A stretch of 18,078 nt of DNA, taken from the NCBI GenBank assembly GCA_902797565.1, contig CADBTO010000132.1, positions 1-18,078 on the forward strand, given 5' to 3'. Origin of the DNA: an uncultured Lachnospiraceae bacterium (lineage in GTDB: Bacteria > Bacillota > Clostridia > Lachnospirales > Lachnospiraceae). Under the pieces are notes generated by a model. It searched no databases, was not told where the DNA came from, and was given only the letters and a program-made list of their open reading frames with translations. Of this stretch, positions 12,173 through 18,078 are shown piece after piece. Each line of letters starts with the position of its first letter. Position 1 is the stretch's first letter. A program made the translations under genes and the position numbers.

Positions 12173-14650
12173 ATGAAACGAGTAGCATTTATACCGATTA
12201 TATTTGCGTGGATCATTCTGGTCTGCATAGTCTGCGGATGGATGGTTACGCAGCAGGAAAAGGAGGATGTGCAAGGTGCGTATGTGGGCGGCGTCCTGCT
12301 CGGAAGTGATACATATACGATCGACAAGCGGCCATCCGGTTCTTTCCTGACCAGGATTTCAAAAGAAGGGAAGGCAATGGCGTCGAAAGAGGCGAAGACG
12401 TTCGAATACGAAAGTTTTGAAGCCGTGACGCGTGGGAACGGGACATTATCCGTTCTGCTTTCCAGAGAAAACCAGTTTGCGGGTGGAAAGACATACTGCA
12501 TCTATGAATTGTCTGAAGATATGGCTCCGCTGCGGCACACGCAGGCGTTTTTGATGGATTCAGGGCTTTTGTTTTCTTCAATGGTAGAAGACGGAGACAG
12601 CCTGTATATTTCGGCGGTCGAGGAAGACCGGAGAGGAATCCAGCTTTTCACGTTCTCGAAATCAGACATGGAGAGTGTTGAAGCGGCAGAAAACAAGGAA
12701 GAAGCGGAGGCGGGAGCAGGTTCTGCCACAGGAAAGAAGGTGGTTCTTTCCGCGGAGCGGATCAAGTTTGAAGACGAGCAGGCAGAGGTGGCGGATGCGC
12801 GTTATACCCTGTATGCGAGTGGAAAAAGAATGTTTGCGGAAGGCTACTACATGAGCGGAGCGCTCTATGGCTGGCAGGACGATGAAAAACCGCAGACAGT
12901 GGCGCGGGTAGACACAGACATAAAGACAACGTATTTACGTGCAAAACTTTCGTTCCGGGATGTGATGCGCAGGCACCCCGTGACGGTACTGGCATGTATT
13001 GGATATGGGGCGGCAGGTTTGCTGGTTCTGTTGCTGTTCCTGATTTTGGGGTCGAGGCGGGTGCGTTATGCGAACCTGGCTCTCCGACTGGCGGTGTTGG
13101 CGCTGATTTTGGGCGGATTATTCCTTGCAGGCTATTCGCGGATAGACCGTGCGCTTTGTGCCAGCGAGCTGGAGCTCGTGTCGGGGCAGGCGAAGGACTT
13201 CGCGAAGCGGTATGCGGAAAGCGCGCTGGTTTCGAAGACCCCGGAGCAGTTCTATGACAGCAAGGCGTATTTTACGATCCGGCGGTGGGCAAATGTCTCG
13301 CTGGACGATATGGTACTCTTTGCAGTGGAGAATTCCACAAAGACAGTGACGGACATCATCCTCTCCAAGTCCTGCCATAATTTCGCGGCGCGGGAACAGT
13401 TCTATGACAGCGTGCCGTTTGAAGTGGCAGAAAGTGCGGTCAAGACCGGCACTGCGGAGCGGGTGTTCACATTCCAGGGACAGAAGTACCTGATCAGTGC
13501 GATCTCATTGCAGAAGACTTCCGGAATTCCATATGTTGTGGCGGCGATTGACCGCTATGAAGGAGTACCGGAGGGGACTGTACGGGGATTTGGAGGATTT
13601 TTAGCTGCAATTCTTTGCTTGTTTGCTGCGGCGATGATCATCCAATTGCTGGTCGGGAGGCGGGAGCTGGGCGTCCTTTGCCGGGCACTTGCCTCTGTAT
13701 CCATTGATGGACAGCCTGTCCGGTATCCTGCGCGGGTGCCAGGCTATCTGAAAAAACACTGGGACGCGGTGTCTGAAATTGAGAAACGCTTTAAGACAGC
13801 AAGCTATTCTGTTTATCAGACCTATCAGGCGTATTACCGCTTCGCACCGAAGAAGATCGAGGAAATCCTGCAGAAAGGTTCGATCGGAGAGGTGCAGTGC
13901 GGGGATATGATCCGCTTTGAAGGGACGGAGGCGATTCTTTCGTTCTCCACAAAGTTCCGGCAGAGCCACGAAGGAATCCGAAAGATGAACGACCTTCTGG
14001 CGCTGATGGAGTCGCACCGGGAAGCGCATCGTGGAATCTTCATATCCAGCGATATGGGGATGCGGCGGGCAAAACTGCTGTTCCAGCAGGATGTACGCCA
14101 CACGGCCGGGTTCGGTACGGACTTCCTGGACGAAGCACAGGGTGTCTGGGAAGAGGAAAAGATGCCGGCAGCAGTTATCCTCCACTACAATGCGTATGAC
14201 TACGGCATTGTGGGGACGGAGGGACAGAGTATGGCATTCCTTGATTCCATGGAGACCCGTGTCCTGGAGAAATTTGCGGACTGGTTCTTTGAGAAGGGCA
14301 TCCGCCTGGTGATTACCGGGGAAGTGGCAAAACGGGAGAATATTCCCGGAAAGCTGCGGTATCTTGGATTCATCCAGGAGACGGAAAAGAAGATCGACCT
14401 TTACGAAGTACTCGATGCCAATCCTGCGGACGTCCGGTCGGCGAAGCTGCGCAATCTGGAAAAATACGAGCAGGCACTGGAACTGTTTGCAGGACAGGAC
14501 TTCTATCTTGCAAGGAATATGTTTACGACAATCCTGCGGGAACTTCCGGACGATGCAATCGTCAAGTGGTATCTGTTCGAATGCGAGCGGCATCTGGACG
14601 AGCCAATGGAACGGGAGCCGCTGCAGCTGGTGTTGGATAGCGAATCATAA
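12173..14650 (+). CDS. Four-TM sensor-like protein with degenerate class III cyclase-like domain and TPR-like tail
   Basis: 825 residues. TM1 is about 5-26; an extracytoplasmic region to about 262; TM2 about 270-292 and TM3 about 302-320; a second extracytoplasmic domain to about 465; TM4 about 475-494; then a cytosolic part. Residues about 555-755 follow a class III nucleotidyl cyclase: EAILSFSTKF (586-595) matches the first metal-binding strand but has Thr593 where the Asp should be; FISSDMGMR follows; the end (LVITGEVAKR, LRYLGFI, IDLYEVLDA) matches the cyclase C-terminal strands. Residues about 765-805 resemble one to two TPR helices (Y-x-x-A-L-E-L-F ... A-R-N-M-F ... PDD). Probably a catalytically dead signalling or scaffold domain. 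AAGGA lies only 2 bases before ATG, an unusually short spacing, but no better start is visible. Confidence 0.9.
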   Translation: MKRVAFIPIIFAWIILVCIVCGWMVTQQEKEDVQGAYVGGVLLGSDTYTIDKRPSGSFLTRISKEGKAMASKEAKTFEYESFEAVTRGNGTLSVLLSRENQFAGGKTYCIYELSEDMAPLRHTQAFLMDSGLLFSSMVEDGDSLYISAVEEDRRGIQLFTFSKSDMESVEAAENKEEAEAGAGSATGKKVVLSAERIKFEDEQAEVADARYTLYASGKRMFAEGYYMSGALYGWQDDEKPQTVARVDTDIKTTYLRAKLSFRDVMRRHPVTVLACIGYGAAGLLVLLLFLILGSRRVRYANLALRLAVLALILGGLFLAGYSRIDRALCASELELVSGQAKDFAKRYAESALVSKTPEQFYDSKAYFTIRRWANVSLDDMVLFAVENSTKTVTDIILSKSCHNFAAREQFYDSVPFEVAESAVKTGTAERVFTFQGQKYLISAISLQKTSGIPYVVAAIDRYEGVPEGTVRGFGGFLAAILCLFAAAMIIQLLVGRRELGVLCRALASVSIDGQPVRYPARVPGYLKKHWDAVSEIEKRFKTASYSVYQTYQAYYRFAPKKIEEILQKGSIGEVQCGDMIRFEGTEAILSFSTKFRQSHEGIRKMNDLLALMESHREAHRGIFISSDMGMRRAKLLFQQDVRHTAGFGTDFLDEAQGVWEEEKMPAAVILHYNAYDYGIVGTEGQSMAFLDSMETRVLEKFADWFFEKGIRLVITGEVAKRENIPGKLRYLGFIQETEKKIDLYEVLDANPADVRSAKLRNLEKYEQALELFAGQDFYLARNMFTTILRELPDDAIVKWYLFECERHLDEPMEREPLQLVLDSES

Positions 14651-14663
14651 ATAGGATAGTTCG

Positions 14664-15905
14664 ATGAATAATAGCATATTTACCATTATCGTCAATGCCA
14701 TTAAGGCGCGCGTCATGCCGCTGGTCAACAAGCTGGCGATGCTGCGAAGCCCTTCGTACATCCGGACGAAGGTTCTGGCGAAAATCCGGAACTTCTTCGT
14801 CAAGTTGTTGGATGTCCGTCCAAAGCATAAGAAGGACTATTATACGATCGGAAACTGGATGGTCAGCAAACGGCTGGCATTCGCGATCGTGATTATCATC
14901 GGGACGATCAGTATCCTTTATCTTGTCTTTGTCCGGTCGGCGTTCGGCCTGATCGGGAATGAGGACGGGATCCGGACATACCGGTACACGTCACTGCTTT
15001 TGCGAATGCAGAAGGGGACGGTACGGATCAAGGCGAAGGACGGGCACATCGCCTATGAGGGCGCGGTGCGGAGCGGGTACTGCAAAGGGCAGGGGAAATT
15101 GATGGACAAGGCGGGCGGCCTCGTATATGAAGGTGAGTTCGCAAAGAGCATGTTTGAAGGAAGCGGTGTACAGTATTATCCATCTGGTGTGGTACATTAC
15201 AAGGGCCGTTTCAAAGAAAACAAATACAATGGAAAAGGCACGCTTTACAGGGCCAATAGCAGCAAGGAGTATGAAGGAGCATTCGTAAGCGGTGTCAAGG
15301 AAGGCGAGGGAAAGCTGTACGGGGTATCCGGGGATCTTGTTTATGACGGGACATTTTCGGCAGATGAGATCGTATACAGCACTCTGGTCGGGAAGAAGAC
15401 AACGGAAGTCGCGGAAGCATACAAGGGATCACGCATTGTATACCAGGCTTCACAGAGTACCGTTGTGGAACTTTCGGATATTGGCGCAAGCTATGAGATT
15501 CCGGCAGATGTCGCGAATCTGGATGACCAGGCAGAAGTGAAGTCGCTGTATGTACAGAGTGACCACATTATGGTGGGATCCAGCAGATGCACGAATGTCC
15601 GGCAGCTGGAGGCGGTGTTCGGTGCCCCGATCCATCGGGGTGAATCAGCTGTGACACTTGCCGAGGCAGTTGCGATCAACAATCTTTCTCGGAAGGCAAA
15701 TGTCTACAGCGGCCCGGTCAAGATGGAGTCAACACGGGAAATGTCTGATCTGGTGCAGGTGCATTCCTATTCGACAGACTATAAAGTATATATCTATTCC
15801 TTTGAATCCGGAGGACTGGTATACAGTTTCCTGACGAAGGACGAAAAAGGAAACAGTTTTGACCTGTATTTCATTACACAAAATAAAGACGCAAAAGCGG
15901 AGTAA
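14664..15905 (+). CDS. Single-TM MORN-repeat protein
   Basis: 413 residues; starts 13 bases after the preceding stop with a modest AGGAT about 7 bases upstream. Residues 1-70 are basic and cytosolic, TM about 71-91 (LAFAIVIIIGTISILYLVFV), so the remainder is outside the membrane. Residues about 128-230 hold four to five MORN repeats, recognisable as IAYEGAVRSGYCKGQGKL, YEGEFAKSMFEGSG, YKGRFKENKYNGKG, YEGAFVSGVKEGEG and YDGTF. The C-terminal about 230-413 is an unrecognised mixed alpha/beta domain. MORN repeats form extended beta sheets that in bacteria have been linked to envelope and protein-protein binding roles. Position between two membrane proteins suggests an extracytoplasmic scaffold; that is inference. 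Confidence 0.92.
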   Translation: MNNSIFTIIVNAIKARVMPLVNKLAMLRSPSYIRTKVLAKIRNFFVKLLDVRPKHKKDYYTIGNWMVSKRLAFAIVIIIGTISILYLVFVRSAFGLIGNEDGIRTYRYTSLLLRMQKGTVRIKAKDGHIAYEGAVRSGYCKGQGKLMDKAGGLVYEGEFAKSMFEGSGVQYYPSGVVHYKGRFKENKYNGKGTLYRANSSKEYEGAFVSGVKEGEGKLYGVSGDLVYDGTFSADEIVYSTLVGKKTTEVAEAYKGSRIVYQASQSTVVELSDIGASYEIPADVANLDDQAEVKSLYVQSDHIMVGSSRCTNVRQLEAVFGAPIHRGESAVTLAEAVAINNLSRKANVYSGPVKMESTREMSDLVQVHSYSTDYKVYIYSFESGGLVYSFLTKDEKGNSFDLYFITQNKDAKAE

Positions 15906-15941
15906 GACGACAAGGCGGGAAGAGAGGAAAGGACGGTTTGT

Positions 15942-18078
15942 ATGGGCGATCATTCAAGGCAGCAGCCAGTACGAAAAAACCAAAAGTTCCGGCGAAAGAC
16001 GGCGGGTGACGTCCTGGCGGGGCTTGTGCACCATACAGGCGTCCAGATTGTAGCGCTTGTTCTGGTCGGGAGCGTTGCGCTTGGCAGTTTTTCTGCTTAT
16101 TTTGGCCATAATACGGAGGGTGTGGTGCAGAGTATCGGCAGCCAGTCTTCAAATAGCCAGAGCGGGGGCGGCTGGGGGGATGCTTCCGGATCAGTCCAGC
16201 GAAAGACGGCATCTTTGCAGACGGCGCCGCGCCGCCGCACCAAGCTGACCCTTTCCCAGGCGAAGAAGCTTGCATTCTCGGTCAGCGAGAAGGCGGAGAA
16301 TTTGAAAGAAAAGCTGGAGAAGGCGGAGCAGGAGTATGCGAACAAAGTCAAGGCGGTGGAAATCAAGCGGAATTACATCAGTACCTGGCATTGGAAGTTC
16401 CTGCTCTCGATTGAGCTTCCGCGTGACCCCACCCTGGATGAGATTTATGATTTTGCGTATGGTCCGGCAGAGAAGCTGGAGGCAGTGCGGCAGGCGAAGA
16501 ATAATCTGGCAGATTTCAAGATCTCTCTGGAAAATGATGTAACAAACCACTATATTGATATATACAAGAGCAGAGAGCGGATTGAGTTTGACCAGGAGCG
16601 GCTTCTGCTGGCGCAGGATGCGCTGGCTCGGACCGAGGCGCTGGCAGCAACCGGGGAAAAGACAGAGGATGACGTAAAAGCAGCGAAGCAGACTGTGACG
16701 AGTCTGGAAAGCTCCATTACATCAACAGAGCGGGCGGCAAATGCGAGTGCGAAAAAGCTGGCGAAGCTTTTAGACCTGGTCAGTGATTATGGAACATCCA
16801 GCCCGGATCCAACACTGGAAGGATATGAACTGGTGAATCCGTACCAGACACAGGTGCTAAAAAAGCTTTCCCGGAAAGACCTTCCGTATCTGAAAAGCTA
16901 TACGCTGGAACATGACAATGAAGTGTTTGAGGCGCGCGGCGCAAAGTCCCTTGCCTATGTTGCAATTACAAGCTATTGGAATGCGATTGCCCAGCAGATG
17001 AAGTGGAGCGATATGAGCATCCTGGCACCGTATTACAACAGGATTGTGTCTGGCCAGCAGGTGAACAAAAGGGAACTCAAGGCGAAATACAAGCAGTTTT
17101 TGAAAGCGATTGACAGCTATTGGGAAGGCGGGTTTTCCATCGGCTTCTGGCCGATCTTATTCAAACTCAAGTACATCTGGTTCAAGGGCAAGCGGGATGG
17201 TTCCTGGTATATGTCAGATAATCCGGAGTGCCTTCTGGACGCATCGCTTGAGTATATGTCCGCATACAAGGAATGTGTGGAGACAGAAGATGGCAAGCGG
17301 GATGAGGTGGAGGATGCGTACAATACCTATATCGGGATCAAGAATGCGCTTGTGCTTGTGCAGGAGCAGCGGGATGATCTTAAAGGAGAATACGAGAACG
17401 CGAAGGTTCTCTATCGGATCGGGGAGCTGACAGCAGAGGAATACAATACGATCCTGGATGATTACCAGAATATCCAGACACAGGAAATGGACTCACTGAC
17501 AAGTTTTTCACAGCAGGTTTCTTCCTTGAACCGGCTGACCTGCGGCGCAATCGAGCGGCTGATGTCCGGCGATTCCGTGGAGAATGAGAACGGTTCACAG
17601 ATGGTTGTTGCAAATGAGGTCGATGGTGCAACTTATTACATTACGCCGAAGTATGAGCAGCTGGCGTTTGATATCGGGATCTGCATTCCGGATGATTTCG
17701 AGGTTCAAGTCACGGATTTCGAGCTTTGGTGTGACAATGTCCAGATTGGACAGCGGGTTGCTAAAGATAAAGTGATCACGCATCTGATGACAGCAACGAC
17801 GGACGTAAAGAAGACCGTGATCCGGTTGTACAATGGCACGGAATTCGTATCGGATTGCGAGATTGATCCCGGAATCCTGCAGGGACCGCTGAAGATCACG
17901 CAGTTCAGCGCGAGAACGGAAGAGAAGGGCATTGGTTCCTATGAAATCCAGGAGAATGAAGGGCAGAATACGGTGACGCTGAAGATCATTCCGGATGCGG
18001 ACTCGACAGACAATATCGGATCCTTCGTACTCTTTGACGCGAACGGCGTGGCGATCAATTCGAAAGACAAGAAAGCAG
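15942..18078 (+). CDS. Membrane-anchored TolC-like helical protein with beta-rich C-terminal extension (3' partial)
   Basis: Open from ATG 15942 to the right edge (712 codons, no stop); a GAGGAAAGG ends about 9 bases before ATG, and the gap to the previous gene is 36 bases. Residues 1-32 are basic, TM about 33-52, a Ser/Gly linker about 60-95. Residues about 100-545 are mainly long helices. LTLSQAKKLAFSVSEKA (102-118) recalls the TolC/OEP entry motif; a G-E-x-T-E-D-D-V step in the first half and IGELTAEEYNTIL in the second match the usual TolC helix-hairpin positions, giving two related halves. Between them is an aromatic segment (SIGFWPILFKLKYIWFKG). From about 550 the sequence becomes beta-rich (FELWCDNVQIGQRV and onward). 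It resembles TolC but is anchored by an N-terminal TM instead of a cleavable signal. A helical envelope-spanning conduit is plausible; confidence in the TolC label is modest. Confidence 0.88.
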   Translation, partial: MGDHSRQQPVRKNQKFRRKTAGDVLAGLVHHTGVQIVALVLVGSVALGSFSAYFGHNTEGVVQSIGSQSSNSQSGGGWGDASGSVQRKTASLQTAPRRRTKLTLSQAKKLAFSVSEKAENLKEKLEKAEQEYANKVKAVEIKRNYISTWHWKFLLSIELPRDPTLDEIYDFAYGPAEKLEAVRQAKNNLADFKISLENDVTNHYIDIYKSRERIEFDQERLLLAQDALARTEALAATGEKTEDDVKAAKQTVTSLESSITSTERAANASAKKLAKLLDLVSDYGTSSPDPTLEGYELVNPYQTQVLKKLSRKDLPYLKSYTLEHDNEVFEARGAKSLAYVAITSYWNAIAQQMKWSDMSILAPYYNRIVSGQQVNKRELKAKYKQFLKAIDSYWEGGFSIGFWPILFKLKYIWFKGKRDGSWYMSDNPECLLDASLEYMSAYKECVETEDGKRDEVEDAYNTYIGIKNALVLVQEQRDDLKGEYENAKVLYRIGELTAEEYNTILDDYQNIQTQEMDSLTSFSQQVSSLNRLTCGAIERLMSGDSVENENGSQMVVANEVDGATYYITPKYEQLAFDIGICIPDDFEVQVTDFELWCDNVQIGQRVAKDKVITHLMTATTDVKKTVIRLYNGTEFVSDCEIDPGILQGPLKITQFSARTEEKGIGSYEIQENEGQNTVTLKIIPDADSTDNIGSFVLFDANGVAINSKDKKA

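Noticed and set aside
5301..14663. Shared GGATAGTT before the starts of the genes at 5326 and 14664 as a regulatory motif
   Set aside because: Eight bases overlapping weak RBS context; easily chance and not found at the other starts.
9489..18078. A complete contractile injection system or phage tail in this window
   Set aside because: No sheath, tube, baseplate, spike, tape-measure or AAA+ ATPase gene is present; only an associated-protein signature supports the link.

Overview
The window reads as a chromosomal segment of a Bacillota bacterium, most likely a gut-type Clostridia/Lachnospiraceae. This rests on a GC content of roughly one half, strong AGGAGG-type ribosome binding sites, sigma-A-like promoters, and protein families I associate with that group. 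This is inference; there is no rRNA or other taxonomic marker. All eight genes lie on the + strand in two blocks.

Block 1 (1-9104) holds two very large, related, helix-rich cytoplasmic proteins and an acetyltransferase. The first giant (1-5199) very probably continues upstream of the window, because its residue 1 aligns with residue ~384 of the second giant (5326-8202). It carries a module resembling the PI3K/actin-fragmin-kinase fold, a long E/R/Q coiled coil built on 21-bp and 33-bp tandem repeats, and two domains that look like calpain (C2) protease cores without the catalytic Cys. The second giant carries a third such domain. Both also share a helical module with a Y-x6-C signature. The second giant has its own promoter and a leader RNA in which an anti-Shine-Dalgarno arm can pair either with a decoy copy of the ribosome binding site or with the real one. 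A GNAT-type protein overlaps its end by ATGA.

A 384-base gap (9105-9488) holds AT-rich dyads, a candidate promoter, a leader of about 185 nt and a hairpin just before the next ribosome binding site.

Block 2 (9489 to the right edge) is a tight five-gene operon: a protein with the YYxGK-LT-DF-EQ / GxGIVCGL signature, known to me from neighbourhoods of extracellular contractile injection systems; a C-terminally anchored protein with a possible pseudokinase-like domain; a four-TM protein with a degenerate class III cyclase-like domain and a TPR-like tail; a single-TM MORN-repeat protein; and a membrane-anchored, partly TolC-like helical protein with a beta-rich C-terminus that runs off the window. 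These look like the envelope and scaffold part of a cell-surface machine.

Working hypothesis: the window is the accessory/effector and membrane-complex flank of a Clostridial contractile-injection-like or other surface system. No sheath, tube, baseplate or AAA+ ATPase gene is present here, so this link depends on what lies downstream. There are no tRNA, rRNA, CRISPR, IS or phage-integration features.
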